64,000 nt of DNA from an uncultured Streptomyces sp. (GTDB taxonomy: Bacteria > Actinomycetota > Actinomycetes > Streptomycetales > Streptomycetaceae): the NCBI RefSeq assembly GCF_947488945.1, contig NZ_CANLBS010000002.1, forward strand, positions 434,001 to 498,000, given 5' to 3'. The translations under genes and the position numbers were made by a program. Each line of letters begins with the position of its first letter. Position 1 is the first letter of the stretch. The notes under the pieces are model-generated. The model made no database searches, had not been told where the DNA came from, and was given only the letters and a program-made list of their open reading frames with translations. Below are positions 1 through 6,203 of the stretch, piece after piece.

Positions 1-171
1 GTCCTCGGCCTCCGAGAGGTTGACGAGGATCTCGTAGTCGTTGTTGGTCAGGCCGAACGGCTGCAGATCCTTCTCCAACTGGTGCGACAGCAGTCTGCTG
101 ACGTCCAGGTGGGTGCGCCAGGCGCACTGCTCCGCGTCGCTCAGCCAGCGCGTGGCCGTCTCGGTCTCCAT
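1..171 (-). CDS. MarR-family transcriptional regulator (N-terminal part, cut by window edge)
   Basis: Reading leftward from an ATG at 171, the frame stays open to base 1 and encodes 57 residues. They include a helix of the type LDVSRLLSHQLEKDLQPFGL followed by NNDYEILVNLSEAED, the usual start of a MarR winged-helix repressor (dimerisation helix, then the 'y-xiL-xLseae' helix). The DNA-binding helices and C-terminus lie outside the window. No Shine-Dalgarno is visible; a -10 box TAGAAT sits 6 nt ahead of the ATG, so the message is probably leaderless. The effector is unknown. It is separated by 150 nt from the AIM24 genes, which run in the same direction. Confidence 0.8.
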   Translation of the reverse strand, partial: METETATRWLSDAEQCAWRTHLDVSRLLSHQLEKDLQPFGLTNNDYEILVNLSEAED

Positions 172-177
172 GTATGG

Positions 178-183
178 ATTCTA
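178..183 (-). promoter_or_regulatory. -10 box of the leaderless marR promoter
   Basis: On the minus strand this reads TAGAAT, six bases before the ATG at 171, with no ribosome-binding site between. This is the spacing expected of a leaderless actinobacterial promoter. Confidence 0.5.
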
Positions 184-321
184 CCTAAGAAGTTGAAAGC
201 CGGACGAATTAAGGGGTGTGAGCCCCGGCACCCGTCCGCGACCGCGGAGCCGCCCCCGTCCCCGGAGCGGACCCGCGCCGTGACGGCCGCGCCTACGGCC
301 TCACGTTCCGCAGGGTACCCG

Positions 322-1092
322 TCACAGGCCGAAGCGACGCTGGAGATCCCCGAGCTGACCGGGAGCGCGGGGGAGGGAGCCGTGTTGACCGCCCCCCGGA
401 ACCCCGGGCGCGGCGGCCTGCTGCGGAGTCCCGCCGACCGGCTGCTCGGGCATCAGCACCTCCGTCGACTGGAGCAGCACCGTACCCGCCCCGACGAACT
501 CGAACTGGTGCTCCTCGCCCGAGGCGCCGCCGAGACCGGTCATCGCCCGCAGCCCGCCCATGACCCCGGTCATGTACCCGTGGTCGTAGTGGTGGCACGG
601 CGACGGGCAGTCCGCCCAGCCGACCAGCGCCTCCGGGTCGACCCGCAGCGGCGGTTCCATGAAGACCACCGGACCGTTCGACGCCGCCACGAACTTCCCC
701 GTGCCGATCAGCGTCAGGAACCCGGGCACGATGGACTGCTTCAGCGCCAGCGACGGCTGGTACGCCAGCAGGTTCCCCGACCGGATCGTCAGGTTGCCCT
801 GGTCCAGGTCGAAGCTGTTCACGTCGAACGCCCGGTCCGCCAGCAGCATCTTCCCGCTGCCCTCGGCCACCACCCAGTCCGCGGCGTGCAGCGGCGAGTG
901 GAAGCTGGTCCGCAGCAGCCGGTCGAAACGGCCGTTGCCGATGCCGGTGAAGTCGATCCGCCCGTAGTAGGCGATCATCTTCCCCTTCTGCAGGAACCAC
1001 TGGCTCCCCTTCAGCTCCACGCAGAAGGTGTACGCGTTGACGTTGTCGTCCGACGGCAGCGTCGCCGGATCGTGGATCACGGGGGTGCTCAC
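322..1092 (-). CDS. AIM24-family protein, third of a tandem triplet
   Basis: This 256-residue protein belongs to the AIM24/DUF124 family, soluble beta-rich proteins of unknown biochemical role named after yeast AIM24. Family features seen are the repeated G-x-G strand pattern, 'VEGSGKML-LADRAFDVNSFDLDQGN' and 'ADCPSPCHHYDHGYMTGVMGGL'. Residues about 215-256 form a Gly/Pro/Gln-rich tail that the other two copies lack. The GTG start overlaps the TGA of the preceding copy by 4 bp (GTGA), so the three are translationally coupled. It is the most divergent and last copy of the operon. There is no signal peptide or membrane segment, so it is probably cytoplasmic. Confidence 0.85.
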   Translation of the reverse strand: MSTPVIHDPATLPSDDNVNAYTFCVELKGSQWFLQKGKMIAYYGRIDFTGIGNGRFDRLLRTSFHSPLHAADWVVAEGSGKMLLADRAFDVNSFDLDQGNLTIRSGNLLAYQPSLALKQSIVPGFLTLIGTGKFVAASNGPVVFMEPPLRVDPEALVGWADCPSPCHHYDHGYMTGVMGGLRAMTGLGGASGEEHQFEFVGAGTVLLQSTEVLMPEQPVGGTPQQAAAPGVPGGGQHGSLPRAPGQLGDLQRRFGL

Positions 1093-1739
1093 AGCTTCTC
1101 CTCCGACGCCTGGACGTACACCGCGCCGCTGCCGCTCAGCTCCAGCTGGAACGCCTCGCCGGAGCCGCGCCCCACCATGTCCCGCCAGCCGAGCGCGGTG
1201 GACAGCTTGTTGGTCACGTCCCCGTGGTGGGCGACGTACGCCTGCGGGTCGACGTGCACCGGACGGCCCGGCGCGATCGGCAGTTCGATCACCCCGCCGT
1301 GCGCCATCACCGCCACCGCGCCGTGCCCCTTCAGGGTGGTGGTGAACAGGCCCTGCCCGGTGACCTGGCCGCGCACCATCCCCATCACCCCGCCCTGCGA
1401 GCCCATGAACATGGTGCCCTGGTGGAGGGTGCCGTCGAAGGCGAGCAGCCGGTCGGCCTCGACGTGGAGCGTGTCCCCGGCGAGGTTGATCACCTGGATG
1501 TGGTGCCCGCCGTGGCCGAACATCACCGTGCCGCTGCCCTCGACCGTCATCAGCGGGGTGGCCTCGTTCGCCACCCGCCGGCCGATCATGGACATCACGC
1601 CGCCGCTGCCGCCCTGCAGGTTCGGGGTGAAGGAGACGTCCCCGCGGTAGGCGAGCATCGCCCCGCGCTGGCTGAACATCTTCTGGCCGGGCACCACCGT
1701 CGCCTCGACCATCTTCGCGTTGATCTCGCGGAACGGCAT
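1089..1739 (-). CDS. AIM24-family protein, second of a tandem triplet
   Basis: This 216-residue AIM24/DUF124 protein starts 'MPFREINAKMVEATVVPGQKMFSQRGAMLAYRGDV'-like, that is an N-terminal strand followed by the hallmark 'gaMlAy-GdvsF'. It has several glycine-rich turns ('GHGGHHIQVI', 'GSGAVYVQASEEKL') spaced as in its upstream neighbour, showing they are paralogs. Its ATG shares one base with the upstream stop (TGATG) and its stop overlaps the next start, indicating one transcript. No catalytic motif is visible. Known family members have been linked to mitochondrial or membrane organisation in yeast; the bacterial function is undefined. Confidence 0.87.
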   Translation of the reverse strand: MPFREINAKMVEATVVPGQKMFSQRGAMLAYRGDVSFTPNLQGGSGGVMSMIGRRVANEATPLMTVEGSGTVMFGHGGHHIQVINLAGDTLHVEADRLLAFDGTLHQGTMFMGSQGGVMGMVRGQVTGQGLFTTTLKGHGAVAVMAHGGVIELPIAPGRPVHVDPQAYVAHHGDVTNKLSTALGWRDMVGRGSGEAFQLELSGSGAVYVQASEEKL

Positions 1740-2371
1740 CAGACGTCGCCCCCGATCGTGTTGCGCTCGCTGGGCTGGACGTAGACGACGCCGTCGCCCT
1801 CGAAGCGGATCTGGAACGACTCCCCGGACCCCTCGCCCATCAGCGTCCGGAAGTTCACCCCGGACTGGAAGTGCTGCTGGAGGTTGCCCTGGTGCGCGAC
1901 GTACGCGCCGGGGTCCACGGTCAGCGGGTACTGCGGCGTCACCCGGAGCACCACCGCCTGGCCGTCCGACATGATCGCCGCCTGCCCGGTGCCCTCGATG
2001 GTCGTGGTGAACAGGCCGTTGCCGGTCGCCCCGCCGCGCATCCCGGTGAAGGAGGTGCCGGTACGCAGCCCGCCGTCGGTGGCCAGGACGTTGCTCGCCT
2101 CGACGTACAGCTTGTCGCCGCGCAGCTGGACCAGACTGATCTGGCTCGCGCGGTCGGCGAACCAGCAGGTGCCCCGGCCCGTCACCTCCATCATGGTCAT
2201 CTGCTCGCCGGTCAGGCGGCGGGTCACCATGCCGCGCAGCCCGTCACCGCCGCCGCTCAGCTTCTTGAAGGACATCTGGCCGTCGTACGCGACCATCGAT
2301 CCGTTCTTCGCCCGGACGGCGTCGCCCGTCATGTCGACGGCGAGCGTCTTGCTGCCTTGGAGCCGGAACAT
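1739..2371 (-). CDS. AIM24-family protein, first of a tandem triplet
   Basis: This 210-residue AIM24/DUF124 protein begins 'MFRLQGSKTLAVDMTGDAVRAKNGSMVAYDG'. The ATG at 2371 was chosen because the longer upstream extension is Arg/Gly-rich and unlike the family; a weak purine stretch precedes it. It shares the 'GSMVAYDGQMSF', 'GSGESFQIRFEGDGVVYVQPSE' framework with the next gene. It heads the three-gene minus-strand operon. Its divergent neighbour is a DUF3817 gene starting 225 bp away. The function is not known; three paralogs side by side suggest a hetero-oligomer or dosage need (inference). Confidence 0.85.
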   Translation of the reverse strand: MFRLQGSKTLAVDMTGDAVRAKNGSMVAYDGQMSFKKLSGGGDGLRGMVTRRLTGEQMTMMEVTGRGTCWFADRASQISLVQLRGDKLYVEASNVLATDGGLRTGTSFTGMRGGATGNGLFTTTIEGTGQAAIMSDGQAVVLRVTPQYPLTVDPGAYVAHQGNLQQHFQSGVNFRTLMGEGSGESFQIRFEGDGVVYVQPSERNTIGGDV

Positions 2372-2595
2372 CGCCACCCTGCGACGGTAGCCGCTGGGCC
2401 CCCGGCCGGGCCAGCGATTCCGGCGAGAGTGACGGCGCCCGCCGGTCCGACCGTCCCAGCCGCCCCGTCCGCCCCGTGCGCGCCTCGGGTACCGGGCCCC
2501 CGGCACCGGAGCACCCGGCCGCCGGTGCCACAATGGTGCCCGGCTTTGTGCTCGCGTTCACAAGCCGTGACGCCCCTCCCACCGAAGGTGCCCCT

Positions 2596-2946
2596 GTGGA
2601 CATCAAGACCGCTACCGCCCTGCACCGGCTGCGCCTCATCTCGATTCCCGAGGCGCTCTCGTTCCCGGCGCTTATCCTCTTCGGCTCGGTTCTCAGCCGC
2701 GTCTCGGACATCGATTTCCTGATGATGCCGCTGGGCATGCTGCACGGCTTCCTCTTCGTGGTCTACGCCGTGATCCTGCTCGACGTCTGGGTGAAGGCGA
2801 AGTGGCCCTTCCCGCGCGTCCTCCTCTTCTTCGTCCTCTCGCTGATCCCGTTCGGCGGGCTCTACGGCGACCGGCGCCTCAAGCGGTACGAGGCCGACGG
2901 CGTCATCGCCGCCCGCGCCCGCCGCGAGGGGACGGTCAGCGCATGA
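2596..2946 (+). CDS. DUF3817 integral membrane protein
   Basis: This 116-residue protein has three hydrophobic segments (about 18-35 '[14 protein letters not shown]', 43-66 '[22 protein letters not shown]', 74-92 '[21 protein letters not shown]'). It carries the DUF3817 signature '[13 protein letters not shown]' and 'kaKWPf' and ends with a basic cytoplasmic tail. The GTG at 2596 is preferred over an in-frame ATG at 2533 because it gives the usual family length and has GAAGG 7 nt upstream. The next gene starts in an ATGA overlap, so the two are co-translated. A second DUF3817 gene lies at 5767. Function unknown. Confidence 0.85.
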   Translation: MDIKTATALHRLRLISIPEALSFPALILFGSVLSRVSDIDFLMMPLGMLHGFLFVVYAVILLDVWVKAKWPFPRVLLFFVLSLIPFGGLYGDRRLKRYEADGVIAARARREGTVSA

Positions 2947-3236
2947 TCGTCGCCTTCTCCGTCTCCCCGCTCGGCGTCGGCGAGGACGTCGGGGAGTACG
3001 TCGCCGACGCCGTCCGGGTCGTCCGCGCGTCCGGGCTGCCGAACCGCACCGACGCGATGTTCACCTCGATCGAAGGCGAGTGGGACGAGGTCATGGACGT
3101 CGTCAAGCGTGCCGTCGCCGCCGTCGAGGCTCGCGCCGGCCGCGTCTCGCTGGTGCTGAAGGCCGACATCCGGCCCGGCGTCACCGACGGTCTGACCTCC
3201 AAGGTCGAGACCGTGGAACGGCACCTGGCGGGCTGA
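2943..3236 (+). CDS. MTH1187-family thiamine-binding-type protein
   Basis: This 97-residue ferredoxin-like-fold protein starts '[32 protein letters not shown]' and continues with '[35 protein letters not shown]'. These are hallmarks of the MTH1187/YkoF family (UPF0045), whose members bind thiamine or related ligands and form tetramers. It overlaps the upstream DUF3817 stop by 4 bp (ATGA) and is followed by a strong terminator, so the two genes form a closed operon. The biological ligand cannot be read from sequence; no thiamine biosynthesis gene is nearby. Confidence 0.85.
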   Translation: MIVAFSVSPLGVGEDVGEYVADAVRVVRASGLPNRTDAMFTSIEGEWDEVMDVVKRAVAAVEARAGRVSLVLKADIRPGVTDGLTSKVETVERHLAG

Positions 3237-3268
3237 CACTCTTCGTCCGGGGCCACGGCCCCGAACTC

Positions 3269-3308
3269 CTCGACAGGCCCCCGCCGCGTCCGGCGGGGGC
3301 CTGTCGAG
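3269..3308 (+). terminator. Rho-independent-type hairpin after the DUF3817/thiamine-binding operon
   Basis: A perfect inverted repeat has an 18-bp G+C-rich stem (arms beginning CTCGACAGGCCCCC and ending GGGGGCCTGTCGAG) and a short loop. It lies 33 bp past the stop at 3236. No long U tract follows, as is common in Streptomyces. Confidence 0.8.
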
Positions 3309-3349
3309 GTGCGCGCTCCGGGCCCTGACGACTACAGCCGCAGGCGGCG

Positions 3350-3355
3350 TACCGT
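3350..3355 (+). promoter_or_regulatory. -10 box of leaderless XRE promoter
   Basis: TACCGT lies 7 nt before the GTG at 3363. The only purine run (AAGGG) abuts the start codon and is too close to act as a Shine-Dalgarno, so leaderless initiation is the simplest reading. Confidence 0.45.
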
Positions 3356-3362
3356 CCAAGGG

Positions 3363-4568
3363 GTGAGCGAGCATCTCGGAGACAAGCTCTCCCGCCTGCG
3401 CCGGCTGTCCGACCTGACCCAAGAGGAACTGGCGGAGAAGTCAGGCGTCTCCGTCGACGTCGTGCGCAAGCTCGAACAGAAGCGCAAGGGATCCGCCCGT
3501 CTGCCCACCCTGCACGCACTGGCGAGCGGGCTGGGCGTCGAACTCACGACGCTGCTCGGGGATCCTCCGGGCGTTCCCCCGACCGGGGAAGCCGACCCAC
3601 CGCAGCTGGTGGCGGTGAGGCGAGCCGTTCACCCGCTCATGTTCGCGCCCCCGGAGGAACCTGACGCGGCGGAGGTGCTCACGGCCTCACTCCTGCGCGC
3701 CGAGATCGCGGATGCCTGGACCCTGTACCACTCGGCAGAGTTCCCGCAGCTCCTGAATCTGCTTCCGGGAATCCTGGCGGACGCCCGTCTCACAGCCTCG
3801 CAGGAGCACCACGAGGGACAAGCGGCCCTGGGCAAGGCGTTCCAGCTGGCCGGGCATCTGAGCATCCGTCTGGGCAAGCTCGACCTTGCCCTGGCCGCTC
3901 TGGAGCGGGCCATGGCTGCTGCGGAAGTCTCCGGAGATCCCCTCCTCGTTCCGATGATCTGCAACTCGCTGGCATGGGCTTATCAGAGATCCAACCGGCT
4001 CGACGATGCCAAGAGCATTGCCCTGTACGCCGCTCGGGCCATGGAGCGGGACGGGCTGATCAGTGATGCACCGGGGCTACGCGTGTGGGGCGGGTTGACC
4101 ATGAGCGCCGCGACGTCGTACGCGCGGCTGGACAGGTACGACGACGCTGACGGCATGATGCGTGCCGCTGAGAAGGCGGCCGGGCGCCTGGCGAAGATGC
4201 CGCCCGCAGAGGGTGACGGTCGCCTCCTGTCCGTCTTCAGCAAGTCGTCCGTCCGCATCGAACGCGTGCGCCTGGCGGTACAGCACGAGCGGCCGCATGA
4301 GGCGCTGCGCCTCGCCAAGGGCATGCGCCTGTCGAAGGACACGCCCCCTTCGTGGCGCACGTGGCTCCTCCTCGACGTCGCCCGCGCGCACACGGATGTC
4401 GGGAACGCCGAGGGCGCTGTGAAGGCGTTGGAGAGCCTCCGGCGGGTCGCGCCGACGTGGATGCGGCATCACACGCTGGCGGTCGCCGTGGTGAGCGATC
4501 TGTGGGAACTGCCGTCCCGTCCGCCGGGACTGCGCAAGCTGGCCGAGTTCCTGGGAGTAGTGAAATAG
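3363..4568 (+). CDS. XRE-family transcriptional regulator with TPR-like C-terminal region
   Basis: This 401-residue protein has an N-terminal helix-turn-helix at about residues 8-65 ('LSRLRRLSDLTQEELAEKSG', 'VDVVRKLEQKRKGSARLPTLHALASGLGVE'). It is followed by some 300 residues of Ala/Leu-rich helices with a repeating TPR-like pattern ('ALGKAFQLAGHLSIRLGKLDLALAALERAM', 'MICNSLAWAYQRSNRLDDAKSIALYAARAM'). Such Streptomyces regulators are usually cytoplasmic and sense a peptide or partner protein through the TPRs (family knowledge). The GTG start gives the canonical N-terminus and a -10 box 7 nt upstream. The small genes downstream follow in the same direction. Confidence 0.85.
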   Translation: MSEHLGDKLSRLRRLSDLTQEELAEKSGVSVDVVRKLEQKRKGSARLPTLHALASGLGVELTTLLGDPPGVPPTGEADPPQLVAVRRAVHPLMFAPPEEPDAAEVLTASLLRAEIADAWTLYHSAEFPQLLNLLPGILADARLTASQEHHEGQAALGKAFQLAGHLSIRLGKLDLALAALERAMAAAEVSGDPLLVPMICNSLAWAYQRSNRLDDAKSIALYAARAMERDGLISDAPGLRVWGGLTMSAATSYARLDRYDDADGMMRAAEKAAGRLAKMPPAEGDGRLLSVFSKSSVRIERVRLAVQHERPHEALRLAKGMRLSKDTPPSWRTWLLLDVARAHTDVGNAEGAVKALESLRRVAPTWMRHHTLAVAVVSDLWELPSRPPGLRKLAEFLGVVK

Positions 4569-4614
4569 CGTCGCAGAACTAGGGCGCCGCGTCCCTGTCC
4601 CACCGCTCCGCGTG

Positions 4615-4641
4615 GCGGAATGCTGACGCCACCGATTCCGC
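4615..4641 (+). promoter_or_regulatory. Inverted repeat GCGGAAT...ATTCCGC before a small gene
   Basis: Seven-base arms (GCGGAAT 4615-4621, ATTCCGC 4635-4641) are separated by 13 nt, just ahead of the GGAGG ribosome-binding site of the small gene at 4657. It could be an operator for the upstream XRE protein or an attenuating RNA hairpin; sequence alone does not decide. Confidence 0.35.
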
Positions 4642-4656
4642 AGCGGAGGTGCGTCG

Positions 4657-4872
4657 ATGAATCATCAGTTGCAGGGCCCGGTGACACTGGCCACGGATGG
4701 CCTTCCTCCCGGTCCGCCCAAGGTGTCTCCCGGGTGCGACGTGTGCGCGGCGTTGTCTCGACAGTGGCGCCACGCCACCGACCCCCACGGGCCGGCCCAC
4801 GACCCTTCGCACGCGACGGATCTGGCCGTCGGGATCGGCCGGCACCCGCACGGACGGAAGCGGACGCCGTGA
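4657..4872 (+). CDS. Small hypothetical protein with CxxC
   Basis: This 71-residue protein contains 'GCDVCAALSRQWRHAT' followed by a His-rich stretch. The C-x-x-C pair resembles small Streptomyces proteins commonly encoded beside XRE regulators (compare 50483-50731, with 'CRTCAAVDRAEREATAARDHSLATD'). A strong GGAGG sits 7-8 nt before the ATG. Its stop overlaps a GTG of a following reading frame (GTGA). Function unknown; the Cys pair may bind a metal, but there is no direct evidence for it. Confidence 0.6.
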   Translation: MNHQLQGPVTLATDGLPPGPPKVSPGCDVCAALSRQWRHATDPHGPAHDPSHATDLAVGIGRHPHGRKRTP

Positions 4873-4961
4873 CGCGGCTGACCACCCGGTACGTCCGGCA
4901 CGTGATGCGGCAGCACCCGGACCTGCCGACGCGTTTCGACGCTTCGTGCCTCTCGTGCGGC
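4869..4961 (+). pseudogene. Remnant of a small XRE-associated protein gene
   Basis: From the GTG at 4869, coupled by GTGA to the preceding gene, the frame encodes 'VTRLTTRYVRHVMRQHPDL' then 'PTRFDASCLSCG'. This looks like the N-terminal half of a small Streptomyces protein with a CxxC knuckle. After about residue 31 the sequence becomes Pro/Arg/Ala low-complexity and the frame has no stop until 5300, deep inside the next gene. This fits loss of the 3' part by deletion. The alternative is an unusual small gene with an overlapping tail. Confidence 0.4.
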
Positions 4962-5121
4962 CGGACCGCCCCGCCTTCTCCCTCGTCGGCCCCCCGCCCG
5001 CCCGCCCGGGGCCGCGGCTCCGCCCCCCGACAGGCCCGCGCCGCGTCACCGCCCGGACCCGCCCGCACACCCGTCCGGTACCGAACTCCGAGACGGTGCG
5101 GAGCCGGAAGTGACCAGTGGG

Positions 5122-5127
5122 TAAGGT
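5122..5127 (+). promoter_or_regulatory. -10 box of leaderless marR (5135) promoter
   Basis: TAAGGT is placed 7 nt before the GTG at 5135. The spacing matches the leaderless pattern repeated at several other genes in this window. Confidence 0.45.
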
Positions 5128-5134
5128 CGGGGTC

Positions 5135-5644
5135 GTGCCGAAGCCGCTCAGCCTCCCCTTCGATCCCATCGCCCGCGCCGACGAGCTCTGGCACCGGCGC
5201 TGGGGGCCGGTGCCCTCGATGGTGGCCATCACCTCGATCATGCGGGCCCAGCAGATCCTGCTGGCCGAGGTCGACGCGGTCGTCAAGCCGTACGGGCTGA
5301 CCTTCGCCCGCTACGAGGCGCTGGTGCTGCTCACCTTCTCGCAGGCCGGGGAGCTGCCGATGTCCAAGATCGGCGAGCGGCTGATGGTGCACCCGACCTC
5401 GGTCACCAACACCGTGGACCGGCTGGTGAAGTCGGGTCTCGTCAGCAAGCGGCCCAACCCGAACGACGGACGCGGGACGCTCGCCTCCATCACCGAAAAG
5501 GGCCGCGAGGTGGTCGACGCGGCCACCGAGGACCTGATGGCGATGGACTTCGGCCTCGGGGTGTACGACGCCGAGGAGTGCGCGGAGATCTTCGCGCTGC
5601 TGCGGCCCCTGCGGGTCGCCGCGCAGGACTTCGAAGAGGCCTGA
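5135..5644 (+). CDS. MarR-family transcriptional regulator
   Basis: This 169-residue winged-helix repressor has a dimerisation helix 'DELWHRRWGPVPSMVAITSI' and the core 'YEALVLLTFSQAGELPMSKIGERLMVHPTSVTNTVDRL' (recognition helix around residues 80-100). The wing is 'VSKRPNPNDGRGTLASITEKGREVV'. The GTG at 5135 is preferred to the in-frame GTG at 5117 because a TAAGGT -10 box lies 7 nt upstream. It is followed after 122 bp by a DUF3817 gene in the same direction. The regulated genes and ligand are unknown. Confidence 0.85.
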   Translation: MPKPLSLPFDPIARADELWHRRWGPVPSMVAITSIMRAQQILLAEVDAVVKPYGLTFARYEALVLLTFSQAGELPMSKIGERLMVHPTSVTNTVDRLVKSGLVSKRPNPNDGRGTLASITEKGREVVDAATEDLMAMDFGLGVYDAEECAEIFALLRPLRVAAQDFEEA

Positions 5645-5753
5645 GACCGGTCGGCCACGGCCTCCGGAGGCGCCCGGGGAGCACGGTCCGGGACCGCTCC
5701 GCGACGCCGGGTGGCGGCCCCGGCCCGCTGCAAGATCGGCCCCGGCGTGCGGT

Positions 5754-5759
5754 TAGGCT
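5754..5759 (+). promoter_or_regulatory. -10 box of leaderless DUF3817 promoter
   Basis: TAGGCT lies 7 nt ahead of the ATG at 5767, with no Shine-Dalgarno between. Confidence 0.45.
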
Positions 5760-5766
5760 CGCTGTC

Positions 5767-6099
5767 ATGAAACGCAGCGTGCTGACCCGCTATCGGGTGA
5801 TGGCATACGTCACCGCCGTCATGTTGTTGATCCTCTGCCTCTGCATGGTCTTCAAGTACGGATTCGACAAGGGTGAGGGCTTGACCCTCGTCGTCTCGCA
5901 GATCCACGGCGTGCTCTACATCGTGTACCTGATCTTCGCCTTCGACCTCGGCTCCAAGGCCAAGTGGCCGGTTGGCAAGCTGCTCTGGGTGCTGATCTCG
6001 GGCACCATCCCGACCGCCGCGTTCTTCGTCGAGCGCAAGGTCGTCCGGGAGGTCGAGCCGCTGGTGGCCGACGCCTCCCCGGTGACGGCGAAGGCCTGA
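5767..6099 (+). CDS. DUF3817 integral membrane protein (second copy)
   Basis: This 110-residue protein has three transmembrane segments (about 8-30 'YRVMAYVTAVMLLILCLCMV', 42-62 'VSQIHGVLYIVYLIFAFDLG', 70-88 'VGKLLWVLISGTIPTAAFFV'). It has the family features 'HGvlYivYl' and 'kaKWP' and ends in a short polar tail. It is paralogous to the protein at 2596-2946 but clearly diverged. The ATG has a TAGGCT -10 box 7 nt upstream. It stands alone between marR and icmA. Function unknown. Confidence 0.85.
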   Translation: MKRSVLTRYRVMAYVTAVMLLILCLCMVFKYGFDKGEGLTLVVSQIHGVLYIVYLIFAFDLGSKAKWPVGKLLWVLISGTIPTAAFFVERKVVREVEPLVADASPVTAKA

Positions 6100-6174
6100 C
6101 CGCGCTCTCCGGCACATCCTGACCGCCCGGTGACGGGGAACACCCCGCGCGCCGGGCGGTTTGCCGTCGACAGA

Positions 6175-6192
6175 TACTAGGACGTCCTAGTA
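6175..6192 (+). promoter_or_regulatory. 18-bp perfect palindrome, probable operator of icmA
   Basis: TACTAGGACGTCCTAGTA is a perfect 18-bp palindrome ending 11 bp before the icmA ATG. It overlaps the likely -10 region (TAAATT at 6191-6196, 7 nt from the ATG). Its position and symmetry indicate a homodimeric repressor, TetR-like by type. The TetR gene next door has a different inverted repeat at its own start, so the cognate regulator may be encoded elsewhere. Confidence 0.7.
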
Positions 6193-6203
6193 AATTCGTC
6201 GGT

